A stretch of 64,000 bases of DNA from Shouchella oshimensis (GTDB lineage Bacteria; Bacillota; Bacilli; Bacillales; Bacillaceae_D): contig NZ_KV917380.1 in the NCBI RefSeq assembly GCF_002019765.1, positions 796,707-860,706 of the forward strand. The letters run 5' to 3'. Under the pieces are notes generated by a model. The model saw only the letters and a program-made list of their open reading frames with translations. It searched no databases and was not told the origin of the DNA. Position 1 is the stretch's first letter, and each line of letters begins with the position of its first letter. Shown one piece after another: positions 52,496 to 62,147 of the stretch. The position numbers and the translations under genes were made by a program.

Positions 52496-52662
52496 AAACA
52501 AATCCTTTCTCCGCTCCATTTTTCTATGAGGAGTATAGCACACATTTTTTTAAAAGTATGGACATTTGTCAAACGGGTTGTGTGATATTATTGAAATGCA
52601 CTTGTTAGGAAAGCGTAATGATTTAATTTGGGTTATACTAGGTAAAAAGGAGCAAGAGAGGT

Positions 52663-53418
52663 GTGGATTCATTGAAACAAGCCCTTTTTTTTGCTGTAGC
52701 GACGGGATTATTCGCCATCTTAGCAGCTTGTAGTGAACAACAAAACGTTATAACGGACGACGATATGGTTGCTACTGATGGTACGATCACAAATATAGAG
52801 TACGAAGGGAACGAGCATGCGGTAGCCGGCTTAAACGCTCACATATCAACTGAAGATGTGGAAGAATTACCGAGCATTGAATCGTTTGACGTGAATGGCG
52901 ATCCTCAGAAATCGGTTCATTTAAGTAATCGAACAGAAGTGTATATTAAACACTTGTCGTCTTACTTACGAGTGAACCAGTCTTATTTAAAAAATGATAT
53001 TGATGTCACAGTATATGAAGAATTAAATGACGAAGGTAGCGATGAAACCGTCGCGACAAAAATTGTTATTCAATCTAAAGATATGTCCATTACGGGCAAA
53101 ATTTCAAACGTAAACGAAGAAGAACAGACTTTCTTTGTGTCTGGTGAAGACGGTCATTATGAATCAGGCACGCGTTTTAATTATGACCCGGCTACTGAAG
53201 TATTGCTTATGAATGAAAATCAAGAATACGAGCGCTTTAATGGTGATTTAACACTTGGGTTAGTCGTGGAAGTCATTCCTCGGAGTAAAGTAACAGAAGG
53301 GATTCCAGCTCAGTCGGATACTGCTCGCGTTATTATTCATGAAGAAGAAAACGAAGGAATAGCAGAGAAGAGCGTTGAAGAAGAGAATGGAGATCTAGAG
53401 ACAGCGAACGAGGAGTGA
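52663..53418 (+). CDS. Lipoprotein of unknown function
   Basis: 251 residues. A hydrophobic signal ends in lipobox LAAC (Cys about 23), followed by a very acidic, beta-rich domain. GTITNIEYEGNEH and ITGKISNVNEEEQTFFVSGE look like two related repeats of about 95 residues. The start is the GTG at 52663 (AGGAG 10 nt upstream) or the TTG at 52672 (GAGAGGTG 8 nt upstream). It directly precedes a cyclophilin lipoprotein gene, so both probably act outside the membrane. Not recognised further. Confidence 0.75.
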   Translation: MDSLKQALFFAVATGLFAILAACSEQQNVITDDDMVATDGTITNIEYEGNEHAVAGLNAHISTEDVEELPSIESFDVNGDPQKSVHLSNRTEVYIKHLSSYLRVNQSYLKNDIDVTVYEELNDEGSDETVATKIVIQSKDMSITGKISNVNEEEQTFFVSGEDGHYESGTRFNYDPATEVLLMNENQEYERFNGDLTLGLVVEVIPRSKVTEGIPAQSDTARVIIHEEENEGIAEKSVEEENGDLETANEE

Positions 53419-53423
53419 AAGCA

Positions 53424-54062
53424 TTGAAATATGGGTTTTTGATTGTTTTTAGTTTACTAGTCTTTTCAGCATGTGGCTCTAGTGAAGGTGGGGACATTGA
53501 CGGTGGTGCACAGTCGCCAGAGGTGCCAAATGAAACAGCAGCTGAAGGGGTACCGGAAGTGCCTGTAGAAGCTGGCGATACACCTATTGCGACATTTGAA
53601 ATGGAGGATGGTGGAGAGATAGTTGTGGAACTATATCCCGATATCGCTCCAATTTCCGTTAATAATTTTGTTGCTCTCGCAGAAGACGGCTTTTATGACG
53701 GATTACGTTTTCACCGTATCATTGAAGGTTTTATGATTCAAGGTGGAGACCCAAATGGAAATGGTACTGGCGGACCTGGATACAGCATTAAAGGTGAATT
53801 TGAACGCAATGGTGTTGAAAATGACCTTAGTCATGAGCCAGGTGTTCTTTCAATGGCGAGATCACAAGGGATGGATACGGCCGGCTCACAGTTTTTTATT
53901 GTCCATGGTGATGCGACTCACCTCGACGGAGACTACGCTGCTTTCGGTAAAGTAATAGACGGTATGGACATTGTGGATGAAATCGCCACTGTGGAAAAGC
54001 AAGGTGAGAGCCCAGTAGCAGGTCAAGAACAAGTGATTCAATCCATAACAATTGAACGATAA
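53424..54062 (+). CDS. Cyclophilin-type peptidyl-prolyl isomerase lipoprotein
   Basis: 212 residues from a TTG with GAGGAG 8 nt upstream; the GTG at 53415 lies on the ribosome site. A signal with lipobox FSAC and a Pro/Glu-rich spacer of about 40 residues precede the cyclophilin domain. GLRFHRIIEGFMIQGGDPNG (catalytic Arg, Phe, Gln) and AGSQFFIVHG are intact. It should assist folding of exported proteins on the outer face of the membrane. The ribosome site lies inside the end of the upstream lipoprotein gene, so the two are one operon. Confidence 0.9.
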   Translation: MKYGFLIVFSLLVFSACGSSEGGDIDGGAQSPEVPNETAAEGVPEVPVEAGDTPIATFEMEDGGEIVVELYPDIAPISVNNFVALAEDGFYDGLRFHRIIEGFMIQGGDPNGNGTGGPGYSIKGEFERNGVENDLSHEPGVLSMARSQGMDTAGSQFFIVHGDATHLDGDYAAFGKVIDGMDIVDEIATVEKQGESPVAGQEQVIQSITIER

Positions 54063-54066
54063 AAGA

Positions 54067-54098
54067 AAACCAGCCCCCTACTAGAGGCTGGTTTTTTA
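54067..54098. terminator. Bidirectional terminator after the cyclophilin gene
   Basis: AAAACCAGCC, loop, GGCTGGTTTT followed by TT; lies between converging genes and touches the stop codon of the minus-strand hydrolase gene. Confidence 0.9.
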
Positions 54099-55610
54099 AC
54101 GTAAAGGTTGTTTAGCAAATGGCAATGTAAGCTGAGTTGCTTGATTCAACAGGAATGGGAGCATAGCGGATAGACTCTCTTCTTCAAACCCGTTAGTAGG
54201 ACTACGATACGTGTCTAAAGGAACAGTCGAATATTCAATAGAAATTCGTTCTCCTTTTTTAAAATGATACGCAACAGGTGAAAGGGTAATGGTGACTCCT
54301 TCGTTATCCGCATCCAACCGATTTACGAGTCCATCTGATAGCAGAAACGCCTCGCCGTTTTCATTTAAGACAGAGAGACGTACATAGAGACTTGTTCGTT
54401 CAGTAGTAGGGATCCGTAAAGTAGGAGAACCAATTAGTTCGTGAACCTCGGTAAAAGGTGCATGGGTAAAGGTCATCATAGATGAACCTTCCTCCTGAAG
54501 AAAGAAAGTATAAGCTGCATCCTGTTCAGAAGCCAAAAATGAAAACGAAGTATGGCGAACATCTTCCTCTTCTAGCGGCCATGAGCGCTCTTTACGCCAT
54601 TTGTTAATCCCCATTACAAATAATAAGACAGGTGCATCTTTATTTACGCCATTTTGTTCGTTCTTTAACCAATAGTCGAACCAACGTAAATGAAAATCGG
54701 TCAAGCTGCCTCCGTTTGCGAGCGACTCATTGTTCGCAGTATAGCCAAATGGATGCGGCAAAGTAGGCATAGAGAATGTGCCATTTTTCCACGGTCCAAT
54801 GAGGAGGAGATGCTTTTCTTCATCTTGCTGTCGTGCTGATTGAAAAGCGGCTAATGTGTGGGCAGCATGTTCATCAAACCAACCTGTTACGAAATGAGAT
54901 GCGGGCCAGCTCTCTAGGTCATTGGATTCAGAAGGTATCTCTGCCTCTAGAAATGATTGAAACAATGATTGGACGCCGAGCATTTTAAAAACAGGAAGGT
55001 TGGTCATTGATTTGAAGCGGTAAAGCTGATCTTTACGCTCTCGGTAAGCCTCTAGGTGAAACTGTTGATCTTTTTTATCTTCTGCACGTATGTTTCGCTT
55101 TTCAATGATATTCTCAGCGTAGGCTAATGTTGTATCAAGTAAGGTTTTACTTTTTAGTAGCCCTTCTCGATAAGAAAAGGCATGCATAGAATCAAACAAA
55201 TGGATGGGGAATAGTGCTGAAAGAAACGTAGAAGCGGTTTTAGCAGCTGCAAACTGTGTATACGCACTGTATTGATCCCCAAACATCGCAATTTTTTGGT
55301 TCGTATACGGTAAGTCGTTAATCCAATGAATCGTATCAAAGCCGTCTTCTTCTTCATGAACGAAAGGCTCAAAAACACCTTCAGATGCATATCGCCCACG
55401 CACATCTTGAACAATGACAACGTATCCTTCTTGAACAAACTGAAAAATGTTCGTTGGACGAAAAGTATGTCTGTCCTTCCCGTCTACGATTCGTGTTAGA
55501 AGAACTGGATAACGCTTTTCATCCTGTGGGCGATAAATAGTAGCGTATAGTGTAACCCCATCACGCATCAAACAGGGGACATTCTTTTCAATAAGTATGG
55601 TATTCGCCAT
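54096..55610 (-). CDS. CocE/NonD (X-Pro dipeptidyl-peptidase)-family protein lacking the catalytic triad
   Basis: 504 residues with the family layout: N-terminal alpha/beta-hydrolase (MRDGVTLYATIYRP, VIVQDVRGRYASEGVFEPF) and a C-terminal jelly-roll domain. Active members have the nucleophile in G-x-S-Y-x-G and the general-base His in IGPWxH. Here the first reads FGDQYSAY, with Gln113 instead of Ser, and the second IGPWKNG, with Asn276 instead of His; Asp246 in TGWFDEH is kept. The codons (CAA, AAT) are unambiguous. The gene is otherwise intact, so it looks like a pseudoenzyme or one with a changed mechanism. Its true substrate or partner is unknown. Confidence 0.85.
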   Translation of the reverse strand: MANTILIEKNVPCLMRDGVTLYATIYRPQDEKRYPVLLTRIVDGKDRHTFRPTNIFQFVQEGYVVIVQDVRGRYASEGVFEPFVHEEEDGFDTIHWINDLPYTNQKIAMFGDQYSAYTQFAAAKTASTFLSALFPIHLFDSMHAFSYREGLLKSKTLLDTTLAYAENIIEKRNIRAEDKKDQQFHLEAYRERKDQLYRFKSMTNLPVFKMLGVQSLFQSFLEAEIPSESNDLESWPASHFVTGWFDEHAAHTLAAFQSARQQDEEKHLLLIGPWKNGTFSMPTLPHPFGYTANNESLANGGSLTDFHLRWFDYWLKNEQNGVNKDAPVLLFVMGINKWRKERSWPLEEEDVRHTSFSFLASEQDAAYTFFLQEEGSSMMTFTHAPFTEVHELIGSPTLRIPTTERTSLYVRLSVLNENGEAFLLSDGLVNRLDADNEGVTITLSPVAYHFKKGERISIEYSTVPLDTYRSPTNGFEEESLSAMLPFLLNQATQLTLPFAKQPLR

Positions 55611-55740
55611 CGTTTATAACCTGCTTTTCTATAGTATGTCTTTCTTAAAGGTACTAATTTTAACTCGTAATTGCAACAGAGTAGACAGGGAAGTGCAAAA
55701 TTGATTACTCTTAAGGAAAGGATGTAAAGGGAGGAAGAAA

Positions 55741-56748
55741 ATGAAAGCGATTGGATTTTACAAAGCCTTACCAATTGAAGAACAACATAGTTTAGTGGAA
55801 CAAGAAGTCGAAACACCTATAGCAAATGGGTACGATTTGCTGATTGAAGTGAATGCTGTATCTGTCAATCCTGTGGATACGAAGCAACGAAAAGCGAAAA
55901 AGTCAAATGAAGAAGCATTTCGTATTCTCGGTTTTGACGGAGCTGGTATTGTAAAAGCCGTCGGTGACAAATGTACACTGTTTCAAATTGGTGATGAGGT
56001 CTACTATGCGGGAGATGTAACTCGAAATGGATCAAATGCTGAATATCAGCTTGTTGACGAACGGCTTGTAGGAAAGAAACCGAAACATCTATCGTTTGCT
56101 GAAGCTGCCGCGATGCCGTTAACAGCTATTACAGCATGGGAATCCCTACACGACCGTATGAAGATAACGGAAAAAGACAGAGGAAAGTCAATCCTTATTA
56201 TTGGAGGCGCAGGCGGTGTTGGTTCCATTGCCATTCAGCTTGCTTCTTTGCAAGGATTGACGGTTATCGCAACGGCGTCTAGACAAGAAACAACAGATTG
56301 GTGTCAATCACTCGGAGCAGACATTGTTGTGAATCATTACGAAGATTTATACACACAGCTACAAGCGAATCAATTAGAAGGCGTTGATTATATTTTATGT
56401 TTGGCTGATACAAATCAACATTGGGACGGTATGGCTGCCTGCATTAAACCCCAAGGAACGATTTGTGCCATCGTAGAGAATAAAGATAGTTTAGATATGC
56501 AAAAAATTCGCGCAAAAAGCGTGACATTTGCATGGGAATTTATGTTTACTCGCTCGATGTTCCAAGCAGAAGATCAAATTGAACAACACCATATGTTAAC
56601 GAAAATGAGCGAACTATTCGATGAAGGGAAGCTTCGCCATACGATGACGAGTGTTCTATCACCGTTAACTGCAGAGACGCTCAAGCAAGCCCATCAACAG
56701 CTAGAAGATGGGAAAATGATTGGAAAGCTTGTCATAGAACAGAAGTAA
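55741..56748 (+). CDS. Zinc-type alcohol dehydrogenase-like / NADPH:quinone reductase family protein
   Basis: 335 residues of the medium-chain dehydrogenase superfamily. VNAVSVNPVDTKQRK and GFDGAGIVKAVG are quinone-oxidoreductase segments; the NADPH site is IIGGAGGVGSIAIQLA (about 153). The structural and catalytic zinc cysteines of true alcohol dehydrogenases are absent, so it is most likely an NADPH-dependent quinone or enal reductase. AAGGGAGGAAG precedes the ATG. Substrate unknown. Confidence 0.85.
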   Translation: MKAIGFYKALPIEEQHSLVEQEVETPIANGYDLLIEVNAVSVNPVDTKQRKAKKSNEEAFRILGFDGAGIVKAVGDKCTLFQIGDEVYYAGDVTRNGSNAEYQLVDERLVGKKPKHLSFAEAAAMPLTAITAWESLHDRMKITEKDRGKSILIIGGAGGVGSIAIQLASLQGLTVIATASRQETTDWCQSLGADIVVNHYEDLYTQLQANQLEGVDYILCLADTNQHWDGMAACIKPQGTICAIVENKDSLDMQKIRAKSVTFAWEFMFTRSMFQAEDQIEQHHMLTKMSELFDEGKLRHTMTSVLSPLTAETLKQAHQQLEDGKMIGKLVIEQK

Positions 56749-56756
56749 ATGAACAT

Positions 56757-56791
56757 AAAAAAAGCGCTACTGGTTTAATACCGGTAGCGCT
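56757..56791 (-). terminator. Terminator of the phn operon
   Basis: On the minus strand AGCGCTACCGGT, short loop, ACCAGTAGCGCT followed by TTTTTTTATG. Confidence 0.9.
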
Positions 56792-56801
56792 CCTTTGTTG
56801 A

Positions 56802-57605
56802 TTAAATCACTTTCTTACGTAACGCACTAGAAATTAAATCAATAACAAGGACAAAAACGACAAGGCCAATTAAAATAATCGCTACTCGATCCCAGCTACG
56901 TCCATTGATCGCAAAGATAAGTGGTGCTCCAATCCCACCAGCCCCAACGATTCCAAGAGTGGCGGCAGAACGTAAGTTAATTTCAAAGCGATAAAGCGTA
57001 GCGGAGATAAAGCCTGGTAACACTTGAGGAACGACTGCAAATAACAGTACTTGCAGTTTATTTGCACCAGCGGCAACAAGTGCTTCAGACGGTCCAGGAT
57101 CGATTGCTTCAATTTCTTCTGCGTAGAGTTTACCGAGCATCCCCATTGCACTAACACCAAGGGCGAGCATCCCAGCGTAAGGACTAGGACCGACAATTGC
57201 AATAAAGATTAATGCCATGACGATGTCTGGGAATGTACGGAAGAAGCTTAAAAATGATTTTCCAGAACCAGAAATGATGCGTTTTACGCTTAAGTTGCGA
57301 GCAGCCCAGAAAGCAATCGGAAACGAAAGCACGATGGATAAAGTAATACCAACGAGGGCAATGGCGAATGTCTCAAGCAAGTTTTGAATTAAATCCTCTT
57401 GACCAGGACGATAGATGTAATCCCATTCTGGATTAAGAAACCCATCAAGAATAGCAGATGTAACGGTCCCAGCATTTGGAGAAATCCCTGAAAAGTTAAT
57501 GCCTGCAAAACCCCACACGTACAAAAGGATGAGTATGAGAATAATGAATGCGTTTTTAATACGATTCTTTTTCGGTTTCTGAACCTTACTTCTTAAATCA
57601 ATCAT
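56802..57605 (-). CDS. phnE: Phosphonate-type ABC transporter permease (second PhnE)
   Basis: 267 residues, about six membrane segments. FRTFPDIVMALIFIAIVGPS and the cytoplasmic loop IDPGPSEALVAAGANKLQVL are PhnE signatures, and [14 protein letters not shown] ends the core. Its start overlaps the upstream phnE by 4 nt. Paired with that gene it would form a heterodimeric channel. Confidence 0.9.
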   Translation of the reverse strand: MIDLRSKVQKPKKNRIKNAFIILILILLYVWGFAGINFSGISPNAGTVTSAILDGFLNPEWDYIYRPGQEDLIQNLLETFAIALVGITLSIVLSFPIAFWAARNLSVKRIISGSGKSFLSFFRTFPDIVMALIFIAIVGPSPYAGMLALGVSAMGMLGKLYAEEIEAIDPGPSEALVAAGANKLQVLLFAVVPQVLPGFISATLYRFEINLRSAATLGIVGAGGIGAPLIFAINGRSWDRVAIILIGLVVFVLVIDLISSALRKKVI

Positions 57606-58390
57606 ATTAGGCGCTCCCGAATTTTTAAACTAATAAAATCAATAATAAGCACGACAACAAGGGTGTACAAAATTAATGCAAATACTTGGTCGAATGAATA
57701 GGATGCTAGTGAATTGGTATAAAGGCGCCCGATCCCTCCGGCTCCAACGATTCCTAAGATAGCTGCTGCTCGTACATTAATCTCTAATGTATATAGCACA
57801 AAGGAAGTAAACTGTGGCAGCACTTGAGGGACAACACCAAAAACAATCCACTGGATCTTGTTTGCACCTACTGAAGTCATTGATTCAAGTGGACCTTTAT
57901 CAATGTTTTCAACGGCTTCATAGGAAAGTTTTCCAATAACACCAATGGAAAAAATACTTAAAGCAACAATCCCGGCTAATGTATTAAACCCTAAAATGGC
58001 AGCAAAAATAGCCGCTAGTAGAATATCAGGAACCGTACGCAATGCATTTAATGCGATTCTTGCAGGTTGATGTATCCAAACTGGTGTTGCAACGTTTGCA
58101 GCACAAAAGAATAGAATCGGGATTGCGAGAATGGCACCGAAAGTAGTTCCGATTAATGCCATACGAATGGTTTCAAGCATCGCAGGCGTTGCGCTAATAA
58201 AAAAGCTCATATCAGGAGGGAACATACGACCAATAATATCAAATGCCCGATCACCGCGCTCAATCAACGTGAGAGGGTTGGCATCGATGTACCAAGCGCT
58301 TGCTAAAATAACTGCTGCTATTAAGGCGAGCGTAGTGTAAAGCTTTGTTTTAGGTGGCTTAGTTAGTTGTTGGTGGAGTGGCTGGCTCAT
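57602..58390 (-). CDS. phnE: Phosphonate-type ABC transporter permease (first PhnE)
   Basis: 262 residues. [20 protein letters not shown], the loop [20 protein letters not shown] and [13 protein letters not shown] match PhnE. Its ATG (GGGGAGGATT upstream) lies 32 nt inside the 3' end of phnC, so translation is coupled. Confidence 0.9.
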   Translation of the reverse strand: MSQPLHQQLTKPPKTKLYTTLALIAAVILASAWYIDANPLTLIERGDRAFDIIGRMFPPDMSFFISATPAMLETIRMALIGTTFGAILAIPILFFCAANVATPVWIHQPARIALNALRTVPDILLAAIFAAILGFNTLAGIVALSIFSIGVIGKLSYEAVENIDKGPLESMTSVGANKIQWIVFGVVPQVLPQFTSFVLYTLEINVRAAAILGIVGAGGIGRLYTNSLASYSFDQVFALILYTLVVVLIIDFISLKIRERLI

Positions 58391-59159
58391 GTAAATCCTC
58401 CCCTAAAAGCTCATCCTCTTGAATCGGTCGACCATAAATTTCTGCGAATTTCTCATCAGTCGCTTCAGAAACAGGTCCATCAAATACAACTTCACCTGCG
58501 CGTAATCCAATAATGCGTGTCGCATATTCACGTGCTAAATCTATAAAATGCAGATTAACGATGGTCGTAATCTTATCTTCTTTATTAATGCGTTTCAAAT
58601 CATCCATTACTTGCTTTGTTGTTAATGGATCAAGAGAAGCAGTCGGTTCATCGGCTAATATAACGCTTGGCTGCTGAGCAAGAGCGCGGGCAATGGCCAC
58701 ACGTTGTTGCTGTCCACCAGAAAGATCGCTTGCTTTTGCATAGGCTTTCTCAACAATATTGACTCGATCTAATGCTTGTAGCGCTAGTTCTACGTCATAC
58801 TTTGGAAATAGATTAAGGGTCGTTCGTAATGTACCATGGTAACCAACTCGACCAGACAAGACATTTCGCAAAACAGATGAACGTTTTACTAAGTTAAAGC
58901 TTTGGAAAATCATAGACGTCTGTTGACGTATTTTGCGTAAGGTGCGACCTTTTGCTGTGGTTATAGATTGATCATTAATTAAAATTTCGCCTTCAGTAAT
59001 CTCATTTAATCGGTTGATAGAACGAAGCAAAGTTGACTTTCCAGCGCCTGATAAACCAACAATGACGACGAATTCACCTTGTTCAATCGTTAAATTAATG
59101 TTCTGTAATCCTTTTGTGCCGTTTGGATAAACTTTAGACACATTCTTAATTTCGATCAT
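58359..59159 (-). CDS. phnC: Phosphonate-type ABC transporter ATPase PhnC
   Basis: 266 residues from the ATG at 59159. Walker [10 protein letters not shown], signature LSGGQQQR, Walker [10 protein letters not shown] and the switch His in IVNLHFID are intact. [20 protein letters not shown] and [12 protein letters not shown] are PhnC-specific. The ribosome site (GTTGGGA) is weak, which with a hairpin upstream may hold its level below that of the binding protein. Confidence 0.93.
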   Translation of the reverse strand: MIEIKNVSKVYPNGTKGLQNINLTIEQGEFVVIVGLSGAGKSTLLRSINRLNEITEGEILINDQSITTAKGRTLRKIRQQTSMIFQSFNLVKRSSVLRNVLSGRVGYHGTLRTTLNLFPKYDVELALQALDRVNIVEKAYAKASDLSGGQQQRVAIARALAQQPSVILADEPTASLDPLTTKQVMDDLKRINKEDKITTIVNLHFIDLAREYATRIIGLRAGEVVFDGPVSEATDEKFAEIYGRPIQEDELLGEDLHEPATPPTTN

Positions 59160-59210
59160 TACGTCCCAACTTTCTACATAAATCATAATCTAACAGTATT
59201 AAGAGTAGTA

Positions 59211-59239
59211 GAGCCCGTACATGTAAGATGAACGGGCTC
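59211..59239 (-). other. Intercistronic stem-loop between phnD and phnC
   Basis: On the minus strand GAGCCCGT, 13-nt loop, ACGGGCTC is a perfect 8-bp stem without a T run. It sits just 3' of phnD and could protect the phnD message or reduce expression of phnCEE. Confidence 0.6.
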
Positions 59240-59269
59240 AAAGAGCGTATAGTCGTAAATAACTAAAAT

Positions 59270-60181
59270 TTATTCTCCGATTTCTTCCTCATATTGACGA
59301 ACGATATCAAAGTTGCTATCTTCTGATTCCATATAGCCTTCATGTGAATACACATCAAAGATAATTTGGCGACCTACTTCACTTTTACCAATGTTAATAA
59401 AGGCCGTTTGTAATTTTTCTTGCCATTCTTCTGACATATCTGATCGAACTGAGATTGTGTCATTTGGAATCATTTCTGTTGTCGCAATAACCCGCGTTGT
59501 TTCCCATACGTCAGGGAAATCATTTGCAACAGTATTACGAGCGTCTTGGAAAGTCACGGCTACATCGACAGATTCATCAAGTAAACTTAAAATAGCTTGG
59601 TCATGTCCTTGACGTTCAACTGCATTAACATCTGTTTCAGGATCAATTCCAATATCGAGTAAGCTAGCTGCTGGCCATACGTACCCGGCAGATGATGAGC
59701 GACCTTGGAAAGCAACTGTTTTACCTTCAACATCTTCAAGTGTTTCAATATCAGAGTCTGCGCGAACAAGGAATTGTGATTTGTAGCCTTCTACAAGCTC
59801 ATCTGTTGGTGTACCATCTTCTTCGTTTACACCGTAGCGTAATGACTGAAGAATAACCTCTGCAAAGCCTTCTTCTTTAGCCGTTACGTATGCACTAGGA
59901 GGTAAGAACCCAACATCCACTGATCCTGAACCAAGCGCTGTAATTACAGATGGATAATCCGTTGACACGGACACTTCTACTTCAATACCGTCTAATTCTT
60001 CTGAAAGTAAGTCTTCAAGCGGCTGAGCAATGACATCTAGTGTCTCTGCATTTTGAGATGGAACGAACTGAACTCGTAATTTGTCAGTTGGCTCAAAAGC
60101 CTCGTCTCCCCCGTCTCCACATGCTGCTAACATAAGCGCTGTTGCTGCTACAAGCGTTGAACCCATCACCTTTTTTTTCAA
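59270..60181 (-). CDS. phnD: Phosphonate/phosphite-type ABC substrate-binding lipoprotein PhnD
   Basis: 303 residues. A signal with lipobox LAAC (Cys about 21) precedes a PhnD fold with FVPSQNAETLDVIAQPLEDL, SVDVGFLPPSAYVTAKEEG and VAFQGRSSSAGYVWPAASLL, the Ser-rich ligand loop. The start is a TTG with AGGGGG 9 nt upstream. It opens the phnD-phnC-phnE-phnE operon, which imports a phosphonate, phosphite or similar phosphorus compound; no C-P lyase or hydrolase gene is in the window. Confidence 0.9.
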   Translation of the reverse strand: MKKKVMGSTLVAATALMLAACGDGGDEAFEPTDKLRVQFVPSQNAETLDVIAQPLEDLLSEELDGIEVEVSVSTDYPSVITALGSGSVDVGFLPPSAYVTAKEEGFAEVILQSLRYGVNEEDGTPTDELVEGYKSQFLVRADSDIETLEDVEGKTVAFQGRSSSAGYVWPAASLLDIGIDPETDVNAVERQGHDQAILSLLDESVDVAVTFQDARNTVANDFPDVWETTRVIATTEMIPNDTISVRSDMSEEWQEKLQTAFINIGKSEVGRQIIFDVYSHEGYMESEDSNFDIVRQYEEEIGE

Positions 60182-60227
60182 TTGTAGATCCCCCTAAAAG
60201 TTGGTTAAAAATGTAGCTTCCTCGATA

Positions 60228-60256
60228 ATTGTAGATATAGTTTGTAAAACCGTCAA
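60228..60256 (-). promoter_or_regulatory. Promoter of the phn operon
   Basis: On the minus strand TTGACG (60256-60251), 17-nt spacer, TACAAT (60233-60228). The -35 lies in a run of 10-bp units, TTAAAAACGG, TTATTGACGG, TTTTACAAAC, which loosely recalls the TT(A/C/T)ACA direct repeats of PhoP boxes; phosphate control is possible. Confidence 0.6.
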
Positions 60257-60555
60257 TAACCGTTTTTAACACTTCTGTTTAGCGCTTTGCACGAATGAAG
60301 CGAAAAACGTATCACTATCAATGAATTTGACGAATTCCATCTCTTTTTAGCTGTGCTAATTTTTTGCCAAAAGAATGTGTTAAACGATGCTATTTCGACA
60401 ATTTACGAAAGAAACAAGTCTAGTATAATTGATTTTTGTAAACTGTGTATGAAGAAAATAATTTTTTAAAGTGAATTTCAAAAAAGAATGGCATATTTTC
60501 TTACAACGTATAGCTAGTTAAATAGGAATAAACAAGACTGCCTTTAACTTTGAGT
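60257..60555. other. Intergenic region without recognised genes
   Basis: AT-rich sequence between the phn promoter and the abgT terminator. I see no ORF with a ribosome site, no tRNA and no riboswitch in it. Confidence 0.5.
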
Positions 60556-60593
60556 TGAAAAAAAGGTAGAAATCTACTCATTTCTACCTTTTT
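60556..60593 (-). terminator. Terminator of abgT
   Basis: On the minus strand AAAAAGGTAGAAAT, loop GAGTAG, ATTTCTACCTTTTT followed by TTTC. Confidence 0.92.
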
Positions 60594-60599
60594 CATCGT

Positions 60600-62147
60600 T
60601 TATTCATAATAAATTGGTGCACCTGGTCCTAAATCAATACCGAGGAGCATCCAAATAATGAGCATCGCCGTCCACGCAATAGAGAAGAAAATTGTATACG
60701 GTAGCATCATGGAAATGAGTGTACCAATACCGATTTTCTTATCGTATTTTTGTGCAAAAGCAATAACCATGGCAAAGTACGTCATCGTTGGTGTAATAAT
60801 GTTTGTCGTAGAGTCCGCAATTCGGTAAGCAGCTTGTGTTAAAGCCGGTGAAAAACCAAATTCCATCATTAATGGAACAAAGACAGGAGCCATAATCGCC
60901 CATTTTGCAGATGCGCTCCCAATAAAGAGATTAATAACGCCACACACGATCATAAATCCTAGTAATAATGGGATTCCGCCAATTTGGAGGGTCTCAAGTA
61001 GTTCAGCGCCGAATGCACCGATGACTGTACCAATATTCGTTTCAGCGAAGTAAGCAACAAATTGTCCAGCTGTAAAGGCAAGGACAATAAACATGCCCAT
61101 CGAAGCCATTGTGTCTGACATTTGTTGTGCTGCATCTTTGTCATTGCGAATTTCTTTTGTCACAATTCCATAAACAATACCTGGTATAAGGAAAAAGAAT
61201 AAGAGAATGGCAACTAATGAATCCATAAATGGTGAATTCAAAATCGGGCTATCTCCTTCGCCTCGCAGTGGTCCCCATTCCGGGACAACAAGAAGCAGAG
61301 CAAGTACGATTAATCCGACAATGGTTAGTCCAGCGTAGGTTAGTCCTTTTTTTTCTACTTTAGATAGATACGTAATCTGATCTTTTTTATCTGTTTTTCC
61401 ATTAAAGCTCCCAAGTCTTGGTTCCACTATTTTTTCCGTTACAAGGGTACCAACTACCGTTAATAGCAAAATAGACACTGCCATGATGTAATAGTTCATT
61501 AAGTAGTTTAAGCCATCAGCGTATTGAGGGTCTACTGTGGCAGCAGCTTCTATCGTCAGTGCGCCTAGCATGGGATCAAGGGAGGTTATAAAAAGATTTG
61601 CCCCGAATCCAGCTGACACACCTGCGAAAGCTGCAGCAAGCCCAGCTAACGGATGCCGACCTAAAGATAAAAAGATTAATGCGCCGAGTGGCGGTAGAAT
61701 AACATAGCCTGCATCAACAGCCATGCTGGAAAGAACACCAGCAAAGATGAGTGCCGCAGTGACAAGTTGTTTAGGAACAGAGGTAACAATGCCTCGAAGC
61801 GCTGCACCAATAAGTCCACTTCGCTCAGCCACGCCAATTCCAATCATGGTAGCGAGAACAACGCCAAGGGGTGCAAAGTTTATAAAATTGTCAACCATGC
61901 TCGTAAATAAATACTGAATGCCTTCAGCACTTAATAAGTTTTGAACTTCAAGAGTTTCTCCTGCTTGAGTAGGGTCTTCTACCGAAATGTTAAAAGCTGA
62001 AAGAATCGCCGAAGCGATAATAACGAGTACTGCTAGAATGGCGAATAGCGTTATGGGGTGAGGTAGTTTATTGCCTAGCCACTCAACACGGTTTAACAAG
62101 CGATTAAACATGCGTGAGAAGAACCCTGTCTTTTGTTGTTGTGCCAC
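60600..62147 (-). CDS. AbgT-family transporter
   Basis: 515 residues, about eleven membrane segments. VERLGNKLPHP-like VEWLGNKLPHPITLFAILAV, MVDNFINFAPLGVVLATMIG, SSMAVDAGYVILPPLGALIF and the C-terminal ADSTTNIITPTMTYFAMV are AbgT signatures. E. coli AbgT takes up p-aminobenzoyl-glutamate, while other members (MtrF, YdaH) export sulfonamides by proton antiport, so direction and substrate are open. The GTG start has GAGGGAG upstream. Monocistronic. Confidence 0.9.
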   Translation of the reverse strand: MAQQQKTGFFSRMFNRLLNRVEWLGNKLPHPITLFAILAVLVIIASAILSAFNISVEDPTQAGETLEVQNLLSAEGIQYLFTSMVDNFINFAPLGVVLATMIGIGVAERSGLIGAALRGIVTSVPKQLVTAALIFAGVLSSMAVDAGYVILPPLGALIFLSLGRHPLAGLAAAFAGVSAGFGANLFITSLDPMLGALTIEAAATVDPQYADGLNYLMNYYIMAVSILLLTVVGTLVTEKIVEPRLGSFNGKTDKKDQITYLSKVEKKGLTYAGLTIVGLIVLALLLVVPEWGPLRGEGDSPILNSPFMDSLVAILLFFFLIPGIVYGIVTKEIRNDKDAAQQMSDTMASMGMFIVLAFTAGQFVAYFAETNIGTVIGAFGAELLETLQIGGIPLLLGFMIVCGVINLFIGSASAKWAIMAPVFVPLMMEFGFSPALTQAAYRIADSTTNIITPTMTYFAMVIAFAQKYDKKIGIGTLISMMLPYTIFFSIAWTAMLIIWMLLGIDLGPGAPIYYE

